The notes beneath the pieces were generated by a model, which saw only the letters and a program-made list of their open reading frames with translations, was not told the DNA's origin and searched no databases. From Bacillus pumilus (lineage in GTDB: Bacteria > Bacillota > Bacilli > Bacillales > Bacillaceae), in NCBI RefSeq assembly GCF_002744245.1, contig NZ_NKHG01000101.1:1-49075 (forward strand): a stretch of DNA of 49,075 bases, read 5' to 3'. The translations under genes and the position numbers were made by a program. Positions 1-9,358 of this stretch are shown here, in pieces (position 1 is the first letter of the stretch; each line of letters begins with the position of its first letter).

Positions 1-32
1 GACGCAAAACGTCAGGTGTTCTACTATATCTC

Positions 33-2020
33 TTACATTTTGAATTGTTTGATGAGCTCTCTTAGTTCTTCTGCCATCTGAGATAAAGTGGCGGAGGATG
101 AGCTGATTTCTTCCATTGATGCCAGCTGTTCCTCTGCTGAAGCGGCAATGTCTTGGATATTTGCTGAGCTTTCACGAGATACGTCTGCGATCTCACGAAC
201 AGCCTCTGAAACATGTGCAGAGCCTTTTGAAAGCTGGACAACCGTTTGGTTCATTGTTTGGAGCTGATCTGAAATTTCTTTTGTCATTTCAAAAATATTG
301 TGGAAGCTTCCTCTCGTTTGTTCAGTGAAGCTTAAGCCTGATTGGACTTCTCGATTCACCGCAGTGAAGACTTCCTGTGATACATCGATGTCTTGAACGA
401 TTTCTTTGATCAAATTCTCTATTTCTTTCGCCGAGTTTGCAGATTGAACAGCAAGTTTTCTCACTTCCTCTGCTACAACGGAGAAGCCTCGTCCGGATTC
501 CCCAGCTCTTGCTGCTTCTATCGCTGCATTTAGCGCAAGTAAATTCGTTTGATCGGCGATACCATTGATGACACCAAGAATTTGAGTAATGTCTTTTGAT
601 TTACTTTCCAGAGCGCTTATGACATTCTCTGCTTTTTTCACTGATTGATCTATGACATTCATTTGAGAAGCGGTTTTTTCAACGAGCTGGCCGCCTTCTC
701 CTGCGATATCTGTTGATTTAATCGATGAAGCGGTAATCGATTCAGCAGATTCATTCATATGCTGAAGTCCTCTGTTCATTTCCTCTAACTCAACTGAGCT
801 GGATTCCACTTTATCATTTTGACTTTCATTTCCGCTGGAGAATTGTTCAATGGCTAATGTAATATGCTCTGTTGCTTTACTTGTTTGTCCTGCGCTGGCG
901 GTCAGTTCTTCTGATGAAGAAGCGACATTTTCGACTGAGGTTTGAACGGCACCAATGAGGGATCTTAATGAGTCAATCATCGTATTAAAGCCTTTACCAA
1001 CTTGTCCAATTTCGTCATCTGATTGGATCTGAAGCTTATCACGTAAATCACCATTGCTGACCTTTTTCGAGAAGCTGGCCAGATTGGATAGTCTCTTTGA
1101 TATAGAGCGGACGATAAAGAAGATGAGGGTTCCTGCTACGATAAGTGTCACACTGAACACGATAATCGCTGTATTGAAAACTGGCTTTGCCGCATCTTCG
1201 ACTTCTGATACAAGCATCGTTCCACCGATTTTCCACCCTGTTAGTTCATTGGTCACATATGCAACCTTTTTATCTGTTCCTTTAAACGTGTAACTGCCGC
1301 TTCCCTCTTTATTTTGAAAAATAATCTTCGCCAGACTTTCAGTTGCTTGACTCCCTGGCTTTTGGGTTGGATCTGCCAGAACGGTTTTATCATTCTCCAT
1401 GATAAAGGCGTAGCCTTTATGCCCAATTTTGATTTCTTTTAATTTTTGAAGCAGGCTGTCGATTTCCATATCAAGCCCGATCACACCTGATCCATCTTTC
1501 ATTTTTTGAGCAATGGTGATGACCATTTTACCGCTAGAAGCAGCTACATATGGCTTGGTAATCACTTGATTGCCATTTTCAGCATTCATCGCTTCTTGGT
1601 ACCACGGCCGCTCTCTTGGATCATAGCCATCAGGCATTTTTTCAACTGGGTATTGCATGAACAATCCTTTTTCAGATCCTGCATAGATAGCAGATACATC
1701 TTTTTCATTAATTTTTCCATATTGTTGCAATTCTTTAATGGTCGCATTTCTATTTTTTTCTTGAAGATTAGAAGCTTTTAGAGAGTCTGTAAACAGTGTA
1801 ACAGCCCCGCCTTATTTCCAATATTTTCATTAATTAATGTATCAAATGCATTAACTTGACTCATGGCACTACCCATAATCTGTTTGTCTAGTTCTGTCTT
1901 TGATGTGAAAAACGCACTAATTGTCAGTGCTACAGTTGGCAGAATAAGGACTACCAAAAAGGCAATGATTAATTTTTTTGAAATGGATGGTTTTTTGAAC
2001 CATTGGATCATTTTTCCCAT
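33..2020 (-). pseudogene. methyl-accepting chemotaxis protein, frameshifted
   Basis: This is a membrane chemoreceptor of the McpA/McpB/TlpA/TlpB type, broken into two reading frames. The N-terminal part (start 2020) has a TM segment at about residues 16-36 and runs to a stop at 1778. The rest (Cache sensor, second TM, HAMP and signalling domain with the [20 protein letters not shown] tip) is open in another frame down to 33. On the coding strand the break lies at a run of four G at 1805-1808. One extra base there would give AVTLFT, matching AVKLFT of the intact neighbour, and a 662-aa protein against 663 aa for that neighbour. So one base appears to be missing. It could be a recent pseudogene, phase variation or an assembly error. 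Confidence 0.85.
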
Positions 2021-2052
2021 TTTCTCTTTCCCCCTTTACTTCTCTAAAGTTA

Positions 2053-2077
2053 TTATCGGATGAAAGATATATTTTTA
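2053..2077 (-). promoter_or_regulatory. sigma-D-like promoter of the frameshifted chemoreceptor
   Basis: On the minus strand TAAA (2074-2077) is followed 13 nt later by TCCGATAA (2053-2060), against the motility consensus TAAA-N15-GCCGATAT. The spacing is short, so the match is only moderate. The position, about 35 nt upstream of the start, and the chemotaxis product support it. Confidence 0.45.
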
Positions 2078-2108
2078 GAGGCTGGAAATGACGTTTAAAA
2101 ATAAAAAA

Positions 2109-2136
2109 AATACCCAGACAATTCTGGATATTTTTT
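2109..2136 (-). terminator. Rho-independent terminator after the intact chemoreceptor
   Basis: The inverted repeat 2109-2118 / 2123-2132 (core CCCAGA / TCTGG) forms a hairpin. Read on the minus strand it is followed by a run of T. It separates the two chemoreceptor genes, so each is probably its own transcript. Confidence 0.8.
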
Positions 2137-2145
2137 CATCGATTT

Positions 2146-4137
2146 TTAATTAATTTTAAATTGACTTGTTAGCTCTTTTAGTTCTTCGGCCATATTTGCA
2201 AGTGTAACAGAAGATGACGTAATTTCTTCCATCGATGCCAGCTGTTCTTCAGCAGAGGCAGCAATGTCTTGAATACTCGCTGCGCTTTCTCTTGAGACTT
2301 GGCGCATTTCCTGCATCGCTTGTGAAACAAGCTTTGAACCGCTCGATAGATCAATGGCCGTATCGTTTAATTGGGAGAGCTTTTTCGACATGCCTTCTGC
2401 CGCCTCATAGATGTTCTGGAAGCTTTCCTTTGCTTCTTCTGTCATGCCGAGTCCTGCGTTAACTTCTCGATTGACAGCTTTGAACATATCTTGAGATTTA
2501 GCAATTTCTAACACAATTTCTTGGATCAACTTTTCAATTTCTTTCGCTGAATCTGCGGATTGGACAGCTAGTTTTCTTACTTCCTCCGCCACGACAGAGA
2601 AGCCGCGTCCCGATTCGCCTGCTCTTGCTGCTTCGATTGCTGCATTTAGTGCAAGTAAGTTCGTTTGATCCGCAATGCCGTTAATGACATTTAAAATACT
2701 CGTTATATCTTTAGATTTGTATTCTAATTCTTTCATGACTTGCTCAGCTTCTTGCACAGACGTATCGATATGTTTCATTTGATTGGCTGTGCTTTCAACG
2801 ATGCGACCACCTTGACCAGCGGCCTCCGTCGATTGAAGTGAGACGGCAGCAACTTCTGATGAAGTATGTGACATACCTTGAAGTCCCTCATTCATGGTCA
2901 CAAGCTGATTCGTGCTAGATTCGACTTTCTCGTTTTGCGCCTCATTTCCATTTGAAAATTGTTCAATTGACATGGTGATATGCTCTGTTGCTTGACTCGT
3001 TTGGCTGGCACTTGCGGTCAGCTCTTCTGAAGCCGAAGCCACATTGTCGACAGATTGTTGAACGGCTCGTATGACTTCGCGAAGGGATTCACTCATCTTG
3101 CTAAAGCTTCTTGTGAGGTCTCCTATTTCATCCTTCGATTTGGTTTCCAAGGTTTCGGTTAGATCCCCTTCACTGACTTTGTTTGAGAAATCAACAAGTT
3201 TTCTAAGTCCAATTGTGATAGAGCGGACGATAAAGAAGATTGCAATGCCACCAAGGATAAATGAAGAAATTAAAAGAATAATGGCAGAATTCCAAACTGG
3301 CTGTGCAGCTTCTTTTGTTTCAGATACAAACATCGTTCCTGCGATTTTCCAACCTGTTAAATCATTCGTGACAAAAACGAGACGCTTTTGCTGTCCTTTA
3401 TTCTCATAAGTTGCTGTTCCTTCTTTGCTGCTGTAAAGGATAGATGAAATATTACCTGTGACCTCAGAGCCTGATTTTTCTTCTGGATGGGCCACAAATT
3501 TTTTGTCCTTATTTGAAATAATTGGATATCCTTCTCGTCCAATTTTAACGTCTTTGATTTTATCGAGAATGTCCTGAACATCGATATCGATGCCGATTGC
3601 TCCCGATCCGTCCTTTAGGCGCTGGGCGATTGTTACAACCATACCATTTGTTGTGGCAGAGATGTATGGATTGGTGACAATAGGCTCACCTTTTTCGTTC
3701 TGCATTGCGTCTTTATACCAATCTCGTTTCGTTGGGTCATAGCCCTTTGGCATTTTCACTTCAGGATACTGAATGAAAGCACCCTTTTTACTTGCTGCAT
3801 AGAATCCGACAACATCTTCTTCATTGATTTTGCTGTATATCTCTAAATGCTCAAAAAGTTCATGTTGATTTTTCTTCTTAAAGTCTGCGGCAGATGACGT
3901 TTCGGTAAAAAGTTTCACTGCGTTTTCTTTGTTCGACAGCTTTTGCTCGATCATGTCATTCAGCTCATTCACTCTTGCGTTCGCTCCGTACATGATTTCA
4001 CGATCTAATTCTTGTTTGGCAATCTGATATGAAATCGCACTTAGGGTGATGATTGGTATGACAAGAACAAGTGTGAATGAAATAATCAGTCTCTTTGAAA
4101 TCGATGGTTTTTTCAACCATTTTATTGCACTTTTCAT
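2146..4137 (-). CDS. methyl-accepting chemotaxis protein (McpA/McpB/TlpA/TlpB type)
   Basis: Transmembrane chemoreceptor of 663 aa, signalling to the CheA/CheW array. It has a TM segment at about 16-36, an extracellular Cache sensor (about 40-275) with the ligand-pocket-like motif [15 protein letters not shown], a second TM at about 283-305, a HAMP domain, and a long methylated coiled coil. The tip [20 protein letters not shown] is diagnostic. The start follows a good AGGAGG-type site. B. subtilis carries a cluster of four such receptors next to tgl; the ligand class (amino acids or other) cannot be read from the sequence, nor can the exact orthologue. It is a close paralogue of the frameshifted copy downstream. 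Confidence 0.93.
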   Translation of the reverse strand: MKSAIKWLKKPSISKRLIISFTLVLVIPIITLSAISYQIAKQELDREIMYGANARVNELNDMIEQKLSNKENAVKLFTETSSAADFKKKNQHELFEHLEIYSKINEEDVVGFYAASKKGAFIQYPEVKMPKGYDPTKRDWYKDAMQNEKGEPIVTNPYISATTNGMVVTIAQRLKDGSGAIGIDIDVQDILDKIKDVKIGREGYPIISNKDKKFVAHPEEKSGSEVTGNISSILYSSKEGTATYENKGQQKRLVFVTNDLTGWKIAGTMFVSETKEAAQPVWNSAIILLISSFILGGIAIFFIVRSITIGLRKLVDFSNKVSEGDLTETLETKSKDEIGDLTRSFSKMSESLREVIRAVQQSVDNVASASEELTASASQTSQATEHITMSIEQFSNGNEAQNEKVESSTNQLVTMNEGLQGMSHTSSEVAAVSLQSTEAAGQGGRIVESTANQMKHIDTSVQEAEQVMKELEYKSKDITSILNVINGIADQTNLLALNAAIEAARAGESGRGFSVVAEEVRKLAVQSADSAKEIEKLIQEIVLEIAKSQDMFKAVNREVNAGLGMTEEAKESFQNIYEAAEGMSKKLSQLNDTAIDLSSGSKLVSQAMQEMRQVSRESAASIQDIAASAEEQLASMEEITSSSVTLANMAEELKELTSQFKIN

Positions 4138-4166
4138 GTTTTTCCTCCTTTTAAGCGTTATATTTT

Positions 4167-4192
4167 ATATCGGACATCTTCATTTTATTTTC
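4167..4192 (-). promoter_or_regulatory. sigma-D promoter of the intact chemoreceptor
   Basis: The minus strand reads GAAA (4189-4192), 14 nt, then TCCGATAT (4167-4174). The motility sigma-factor consensus is TAAA-N15-GCCGATAT, so the -10 matches at 7 of 8 positions and the -35 at 3 of 4. It lies 30 nt upstream of the start codon. Confidence 0.65.
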
Positions 4193-4261
4193 ATGTTTTT
4201 CAAATAAAAAGGGTGTCTTTTTGTTTATTTCCACAAATTGATTCCTTGCCCAAGCATCACG

Positions 4262-4270
4262 CATACGCTA
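4262..4270 (+). promoter_or_regulatory. sigma-K-like -10 element of tgl
   Basis: CATACGCTA fits the sigma-K -10 consensus CATANNNTA. No convincing -35 AC is seen 16-17 nt upstream, so an activator such as GerE may be needed (inference). The ribosome binding site AAGGAGG follows directly and the tgl ATG is 24 nt after the element, which would give a very short leader. Confidence 0.5.
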
Positions 4271-4293
4271 ATAAAAAAGGAGGCGCTTTTCAT

Positions 4294-5034
4294 ATGATTA
4301 TCCTTTCCGGACAGCCAGTGACAAATGATCAGCTGGCATCGTTTCAGCTAGAGGGGCAAAAGCGGATCATTTTGATGCAGCTGCAAGCCTCAAATGATAC
4401 GTTCCGCTATAGGCAAGCATCTGATTTGTTGTTTGAGGTGACCTTAAGATCGAACATCATGAATGCCGCAAGAGATTTGAATAAAAGTGGTGCTTCATTT
4501 GCCATCTTTCAGCGATCTCGTGCAAATCAGGCATTTTGGCGTGTATCAGAGGCAGGGGCACTAGAATTACGCTATCAAATCGAGCCATCTAAAGGAATCA
4601 AAGACATTTTTGAAAATGGCTCTAAATATGCATTTGAATGTGCAACGGCGATTGTCATCGTTTTTTATATGGGGGTTCTGCAAACTGTAGGAGAGGAGAA
4701 GTTCAATCGAAGGCTTCGTACTTTAACTTTGTATGACTGGCATTATGATACCTTGTCTATTTATACAGAACGTGGAAATGATTTTATTTATGGGGATTGT
4801 TTATATTTCCAAAATCCAGAGTTTAGCTATCAGCAGTCTCAATGGCGCGGGGAAAATGTCATTTACTTAGGAGAAGATCAATATTACGGACACGGGCTTG
4901 GCATTTTAACTGCCGCAGAAATTATCGAAAAATTAAACAGCAGAAGACGGCCAGGTGCTGTGCAGTCCGCTTATTTATTGCCGCAAACCACCCGAATGGA
5001 TGTCATTTATCTCAGGCAAATGTTCGGCAGCTAA
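4294..5034 (+). CDS. tgl: protein-glutamine gamma-glutamyltransferase (spore coat transglutaminase)
   Basis: Tgl crosslinks spore coat proteins by forming epsilon-(gamma-glutamyl)lysine bonds during late sporulation. The product from the ATG at 4294 is 246 aa, against 245 aa in B. subtilis. The catalytic motif FECATA places Cys116 and Glu115 exactly as in B. subtilis Tgl. The blocks YDWHYDTLSIYTE and AQWRGENVI-like QWRGENVIYLGED are also typical. An open frame extends upstream to 4213, but the strong AAAAAGGAGG site 6-10 nt before 4294 fixes the start. A sigma-K-like -10 lies just upstream. It is transcribed alone and converges on the small unknown gene downstream, with a shared terminator. 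Confidence 0.97.
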   Translation: MIILSGQPVTNDQLASFQLEGQKRIILMQLQASNDTFRYRQASDLLFEVTLRSNIMNAARDLNKSGASFAIFQRSRANQAFWRVSEAGALELRYQIEPSKGIKDIFENGSKYAFECATAIVIVFYMGVLQTVGEEKFNRRLRTLTLYDWHYDTLSIYTERGNDFIYGDCLYFQNPEFSYQQSQWRGENVIYLGEDQYYGHGLGILTAAEIIEKLNSRRRPGAVQSAYLLPQTTRMDVIYLRQMFGS

Positions 5035-5035
5035 A

Positions 5036-5073
5036 AAAGGCCTCTTGTCTATTGGTTATGACAAGGGGCCTTT
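5036..5073. terminator. bidirectional terminator between tgl and the convergent small gene
   Basis: Fourteen-base arms 5036-5049 and 5060-5073 pair with one G-T wobble (AAAGGCC ... GGCCTTT). The A-rich and T-rich flanks suit both directions. The last codons of the minus-strand gene (stop at 5056) lie inside the hairpin. Confidence 0.75.
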
Positions 5074-5304
5074 GTATGCCTTTCGTTTGCGATAATCTTG
5101 GAGCGTGCCAAGCATCGTGTTCGCAAGGAATTCCATTTCTTCTAAATCTTTTCTTGTGACCAGAGGATCGTGCTGACTCCATTTGACATAACGGACAAAA
5201 TAGTATTGTCGAATGGGGGTAAGAATAGCAGGAGAGTGCGGAAAATGATCAAAAACAAATTCGATTTGTCCTTTTTTCCGGTAAGAATGTTGTAAGATTT
5301 CCAT
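5056..5304 (-). CDS. small hypothetical protein
   Basis: An 82-aa basic and aromatic-rich soluble protein with no motif I recognise; the C-terminal half (VTRKDLEEMEFLANTMLG) looks helical. The open frame extends to 5349, overlapping the end of the upstream gene by 20 nt, but no ribosome site precedes the upstream ATGs at 5349 or 5325. GGATGG lies 9 nt before the ATG at 5304, so I prefer that start. It is the last gene of the yugU - monooxygenase unit and is probably translationally coupled. Its function is unknown. Confidence 0.55.
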   Translation of the reverse strand: MEILQHSYRKKGQIEFVFDHFPHSPAILTPIRQYYFVRYVKWSQHDPLVTRKDLEEMEFLANTMLGTLQDYRKRKAYKGPLS

Positions 5305-5329
5305 CCTGACACACCATCCAATCATGCTT

Positions 5330-6361
5330 TTATGTTTGCGTGAGTTCATGCATAATGTCTTCGACGGTTAAAATGGAGTGGATGCGGCCAATGCCCTGTC
5401 CTGCCCAAAGTGCCATTTGATCAGAGTTTCCTTCAGCGGCTGCCGCTTTTCGCATTGGTGTTGTCCATACATGCTGTACTGGATAAGGGAGAACCCTATC
5501 CTCATGCACCCTTTCTTCCTCCATCCACTGATTCACAATGCCTCTCGCTCTTTTCCCAGAGAAGAGTCTTGTGATCGCTGTTTCACTGCCTTCTGCCTGT
5601 AAGATGGCCTTTTTGTATACATCTGCTGCGGCACTTTCTTGGCTGGCTAAAAATCGTGTACCGATTTGAACGGCATCCGCTCCAAGCTGCAAAGCTACTT
5701 TTATACCTGCTTGATCCGTAATGCCGCCTGCGGCGATTAAAGGCACACGACAGAGCGGCTTGACGTCTGAGATCAGACTGATCAGTCCCTGCAGCGCATC
5801 TCCCTTTGAAGGTAAAAAAGTGCCGCGGTGCCCTCCTGCTTCACTTCCCTGAAGGACAATAGCATCCATTCCTTTTTCTTCTAAAAGCAACGCTTCCTCT
5901 TTTGTTGTGGCCGTTCCGATTAAAAAGATTCCCTTTTGTTTTAAGCAGTGAATCGTTTGTTCGTTCGGACAGGCAAATGTAAATGAAAGTATAGGGACCT
6001 CTTCTTCTAGAAGAATGTTGATTTTTTGTTCAAAGTCGTCCCATAATCCCTGTTCGCTAGGCATCATATGTGCTTTTGGTAAAACAAACAGCCGCTTCTC
6101 CCAAAATGCTAGGTCCTCTGTTTTTACATCTGGAATTGGCTCTGGCACAAAGACATTGACCTGAAATGGACGAGATGTGAGCTGTTTGACCTGTCTGATC
6201 TGCTGCCTCATGTTTTCAGGCTTCACATAACCACTTGCTAAGCTGCCAAGCCCCCCATACTGTGAAACAGCTGCTATGAGCTCTGGTGTCACGGCTCCTC
6301 CTGCCATTGGTGCTTGAATGATCCCATGTTTGATGTGTAGTAATGCTGTAAATTCCCCCAT
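5330..6361 (-). CDS. nitronate monooxygenase / 2-nitropropane dioxygenase family flavoprotein
   Basis: A 343-aa FMN-dependent TIM-barrel enzyme of the NMO/FabK-like family. Members oxidise alkyl nitronates such as propionate 3-nitronate; others are enoyl-ACP reductases. Typical segments are QAPMAGGAVTPELIAAVS at the N terminus, VLQGSEAGGHRG with the conserved His in the middle, and the phosphate-binding AAGGITDQ with LGADAVQIGTRFL near residue 230. The start follows AAAGGTGGGGG. It lies 17 nt downstream of yugU on the same strand and overlaps the next small ORF frame, so the three probably form one operon. The true substrate is not evident. Confidence 0.85.
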   Translation of the reverse strand: MGEFTALLHIKHGIIQAPMAGGAVTPELIAAVSQYGGLGSLASGYVKPENMRQQIRQVKQLTSRPFQVNVFVPEPIPDVKTEDLAFWEKRLFVLPKAHMMPSEQGLWDDFEQKINILLEEEVPILSFTFACPNEQTIHCLKQKGIFLIGTATTKEEALLLEEKGMDAIVLQGSEAGGHRGTFLPSKGDALQGLISLISDVKPLCRVPLIAAGGITDQAGIKVALQLGADAVQIGTRFLASQESAAADVYKKAILQAEGSETAITRLFSGKRARGIVNQWMEEERVHEDRVLPYPVQHVWTTPMRKAAAAEGNSDQMALWAGQGIGRIHSILTVEDIMHELTQT

Positions 6362-6378
6362 CTAATTTCCCCCACCTT

Positions 6379-6780
6379 TTACTCGTTTGCTGACACTTGA
6401 ACATAAAAATGGCGATGCCTCGGACCATCAAACTCGCAGAAATATATTCCCTGCCACGTTCCAAGCACGAGGTCACCGTTCTCAATGAGAACATGTTGGG
6501 ATGCACCCATATAACTAGCTTTCATATGAGCTGCTGTATTTCCTTCCATATGCCGATCCTTTGGATGTTCCCACGGAAGGACTTCATCAAGCCGGCGCAG
6601 CATATCTCTTTTGACATCTGGGTCTTCATTTTCATTAATGGTGATCCCTGCTGTCGTATGTGGACAGTAGACGATGACGGTTCCGTTTTGGACGCCTGCT
6701 TCCCGTACATATTGATGGACTTCGTGTGTGACATCTATCATGTCATCGCGTCTGTCTGTTTGTACATTGATTTTTTTCAT
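6379..6780 (-). CDS. yugU: YugU, YjbQ/UPF0047 family protein
   Basis: A 133-aa protein of the UPF0047 (YjbQ) family, about the length of B. subtilis YugU (132 aa). The signature [20 protein letters not shown] is intact, as is the C-terminal [18 protein letters not shown] block. Family members have been reported to have weak thiamin-phosphate-synthase-like activity, but the physiological role is unclear. A longer frame reaches 6867, but AAAAAGGAGCTCTT precedes the ATG at 6780. It heads the unit with the monooxygenase-like gene. Confidence 0.92.
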   Translation of the reverse strand: MKKINVQTDRRDDMIDVTHEVHQYVREAGVQNGTVIVYCPHTTAGITINENEDPDVKRDMLRRLDEVLPWEHPKDRHMEGNTAAHMKASYMGASQHVLIENGDLVLGTWQGIYFCEFDGPRHRHFYVQVSANE

Positions 6781-6888
6781 ATAAGAGCTCCTTTTTATCG
6801 TTTCTATAAGACCATACCCTTTTGATATGAAATAAATCACTGCCAATCGGCACAAATCAATCCTCATACCTAAAGTTTACCAAGCAAA

Positions 6889-6916
6889 AAAACCTCGTCA
6901 AGAGCCTCGAGGTTTT
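6889..6916 (-). terminator. yugS: terminator of yugS
   Basis: AAAACCTCG (6889-6897) pairs perfectly with CGAGGTTTT (6908-6916). On the minus strand it is followed by seven T. It begins at the yugS stop codon and insulates yugU. Confidence 0.9.
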
Positions 6917-8208
6917 TAGGAAAAGTGTACCTTTTTTACTTCAATGGTACGAATATGATGGTCTTCTGCATCTACGATTTTAAATTCACAGCCTTCTGCT
7001 TCAATCGTATCTCCTATTTCAAAATCGATTTTATACGTCATGATCCAGCCGGCAATCGTATCGACATCACCGTTTTCAATGGCTAAATCCAATAAATCAT
7101 TTACTTCATCAATTAGTGCTTTCCCGTCCATTACATAGTGGAAGTCACCTTTTTTGAGAATGTGGGGTGTCTCATCTTGATCATATTCATCCCGAATCTC
7201 CCCCACAATTTCCTCCAAAATGTCCTCTACTGTGACGAGCCCAGCTGTTCCACCGTATTCATCCACAAGCACTGACATATGAATCCGTTCCTTTTGCATC
7301 AAAATAAGTAATTCCTGAATAGGTGTACTTTCAATCACCCGAATCACAGGGCGCATTAAGCCTTCAATGGATACCTCTTGATTCAGGAAACTTGCTTTAA
7401 ACACATCTTTGCTATTGATCACACCAATCACGTGATCTTTGTCTTCTTTAATGACAGGATAACGTGTGTACCTTTCGTTCAGCATATAATGCGTGACATC
7501 CTCAAGCGTCTGTTCAATGTCAATGGCAGAGATTTCTGTGCGAGGAATCATGATCTCTCTCGCCACCCGGTTATCAAATTCAAATATTTTATTTACATAT
7601 TTGTATTCAGAGTGGTTGATCTCACCCTTTTCATAGCTTTCGGACAGGATGAGGCGCAATTCTTCCTCACTGATCGCCACGTCATGTTCTTTGACAGAAT
7701 GAAAACCAAATAATTTCACGATTCCTCGCGCAGCGCCATTTAATGTTTTAATGAACGGGTACATGATTTTATAAAAGAAAATGAGTGGTTTTGCAGTCAC
7801 AAGACTAACGGCCTCTGCCTTTTGAATGGCAATCGTTTTGGGCGCTAGCTCTCCAATGACCACATGCAAAAACGTGATGATCACAAATGCGATGATAAAC
7901 GATAAGATATCTGTCAATGCGGAATGAAGCTCTAATGTTTCGAAAAGCGGATGCAAAAAATGCTCCACCGTCGGTTCTCCTAACCACCCTAAGCCTAATG
8001 CCGTGATGGTGATACCGAGCTGACAGGCGGATAGATATTCATCAAGGTTCGATGTCAGCTTTTGAACATGGATGGCCCTCTTATCACCGCTTTCGATCAG
8101 CTGATTGATTTTGGAGCCTCTAATTTTCACAATCGCAAATTCAGTGACAACAAAAAATGCTGTCGCAGCAATAAGTAATATGACTAAAAATACGTTTAAA
8201 ATATACAA
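6916..8208 (-). CDS. yugS: YugS, CNNM/CorC-type transporter (TlyC 'hemolysin' family)
   Basis: A 430-aa membrane protein. The N-terminal CNNM/DUF21 domain (about 1-190) has three or four TM helices and the motif GELAPKTIA. Two CBS domains follow (about 205-330, with AREIMIPRTEI and VDEYGGTAGLVTVEDILEEIVGEI), then a C-terminal CorC_HlyC domain. Relatives (MpfA, CorC) act in Mg2+ or other divalent metal homeostasis; the name hemolysin is historical. The start is a TTG at 8208: the frame has a stop just upstream and no ATG or GTG. The only ribosome-site candidate, TAAGGG, lies in the 3' arm of a terminator-like hairpin, suggesting attenuation or masking. Confidence 0.9.
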   Translation of the reverse strand: MYILNVFLVILLIAATAFFVVTEFAIVKIRGSKINQLIESGDKRAIHVQKLTSNLDEYLSACQLGITITALGLGWLGEPTVEHFLHPLFETLELHSALTDILSFIIAFVIITFLHVVIGELAPKTIAIQKAEAVSLVTAKPLIFFYKIMYPFIKTLNGAARGIVKLFGFHSVKEHDVAISEEELRLILSESYEKGEINHSEYKYVNKIFEFDNRVAREIMIPRTEISAIDIEQTLEDVTHYMLNERYTRYPVIKEDKDHVIGVINSKDVFKASFLNQEVSIEGLMRPVIRVIESTPIQELLILMQKERIHMSVLVDEYGGTAGLVTVEDILEEIVGEIRDEYDQDETPHILKKGDFHYVMDGKALIDEVNDLLDLAIENGDVDTIAGWIMTYKIDFEIGDTIEAEGCEFKIVDAEDHHIRTIEVKKVHFS

Positions 8209-8213
8209 AAAAA

Positions 8214-8235
8214 CCCTTACCTACATTGGTAAGGG
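8214..8235 (-). terminator. terminator or attenuator hairpin between yugP and yugS
   Basis: CCCTTACC and GGTAAGGG pair perfectly over 8 bp, and on the minus strand seven T follow. It can end yugP transcripts. However, it sits only 6 nt before the yugS TTG start and contains its likely ribosome site, so it may also control yugS. Confidence 0.75.
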
Positions 8236-8255
8236 CTCACCTCCTCTGGCGTCAA

Positions 8256-8939
8256 TTAATCATTACGGCCATTTAGGAAGATCATTACAAAACGAAGCAA
8301 TTCAAACAGCGAGACAAGAGCTGCTGCTACATACGTAAGAGCTGCAGCGTTTAACACCTTGTTCACGCCTCTTTCTTCACTGCTTCTAATGATTCCTTCT
8401 GAAACAATGATATCTTTTGCACGAGAACTTGCGTTAAACTCGACAGGCAATGTCACAAGCTGAAAGAACACAGCTGCTGAGAACAAAATAATCCCAAGCC
8501 CGATTAAGTTAAGGCTGCCAAGCAATAATCCACCAAGGAAAAGAAGCGGGGCAACACCAGATGCAAAGTTCACAACAGGGAAGATCTTATGTCTCAGGAC
8601 AAGTGCACCATAGGATTCCTGATGCTGCAAGGCATGTCCAACCTCGTGTGATGCCACTGAAATAGCCGAAATGGAATGGCCATAATACACTGGTTCAGAT
8701 AAACGAACCACACGCTGCGTCGGGTCGTAATGATCAGTCAAAGTTCCTCTTACCGGTTCAACAGGTACATCGTATAACCCGTTGCGATCTAAAATATATC
8801 GAGCGGTTTCAGCACCTGTTTTCATACTGGATGCTTCAACCTTTGAATACTTTTCAAAATGATTCTTCACTTTAAATTGTGCCCAAAATGACAATCCCAA
8901 TGCGGCAAATGTTAAAAAATAAAAAAACAGCATACTCAT
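8256..8939 (-). CDS. yugP: YugP, membrane zinc metallopeptidase-like protein
   Basis: A 227-aa protein of the Zn_peptidase_2 family, close to B. subtilis YugP (225 aa). It has an N-terminal TM (about 3-20), the zinc-binding motif HEVGH with His98, Glu99 and His102, and two or three further TM helices (about 115-165 and 200-222). The substrate is unknown. The start follows AAAAGGAAGCTG. A strong AGGAGGTGA sequence lies just after its stop, before the yugS leader hairpin. Confidence 0.9.
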   Translation of the reverse strand: MSMLFFYFLTFAALGLSFWAQFKVKNHFEKYSKVEASSMKTGAETARYILDRNGLYDVPVEPVRGTLTDHYDPTQRVVRLSEPVYYGHSISAISVASHEVGHALQHQESYGALVLRHKIFPVVNFASGVAPLLFLGGLLLGSLNLIGLGIILFSAAVFFQLVTLPVEFNASSRAKDIIVSEGIIRSSEERGVNKVLNAAALTYVAAALVSLFELLRFVMIFLNGRND

Positions 8940-9010
8940 CAGCTTCCTTTTATTTTATATATTTATTTACAATTTTAATGAGTTTTATGTAACGTGTACA
9001 GCAAAAAGCA

Positions 9011-9235
9011 CTAGGTCTTTTTTAGGGGAATGACCGCGCCAATGAAAAAGAAGAACAAACCTAAGCATGCTGTATAAAATGTCACAGTCCCATATAGATC
9101 TTGAAAAAAGCGCAGCCATGAGAAATCATCCATGAAATGATTCACAGCATTTAAATCAAACACAAGCAAGATCACAGCAGATGATAAAAAATGTGCGCCG
9201 ATAAAAAGAAGTACGGTCTTTTGAACGAACGACAT
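9011..9235 (-). CDS. small two-helix membrane protein, hypothetical
   Basis: A 74-aa protein with TM helices at about 5-25 and 47-68 and a short loop containing FMDDFSWLRFFQD. AAGGAGGGAATTCG precedes the ATG, a strong start signal. I do not recognise the family. It lies alone between yugP and the divergent K+ channel gene yugO, with no obvious terminator of its own. A role next to the channel would be pure inference. Confidence 0.7.
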   Translation of the reverse strand: MSFVQKTVLLFIGAHFLSSAVILLVFDLNAVNHFMDDFSWLRFFQDLYGTVTFYTACLGLFFFFIGAVIPLKKT

Positions 9236-9358
9236 TCGAATTCCCTCCTTCTCTTATTTTAAGATATGGGATCTGTTTCAATACATGACGAAGATGAAAA
9301 AATGTTTCCTCAATCGGGCATACTGACATTAGCAGTCTTTGAAAGGAAGGAGCGTCCA

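Noticed and set aside
4842..5159. 105-aa frame overlapping the tgl end
   Set aside because: Shadow of the tgl coding sequence in another frame, crossing a terminator.
6397..6825. 142-aa plus-strand open frame antisense to yugU
   Set aside because: It is a mirror frame of a conserved gene, with no ribosome site and no recognisable protein features.
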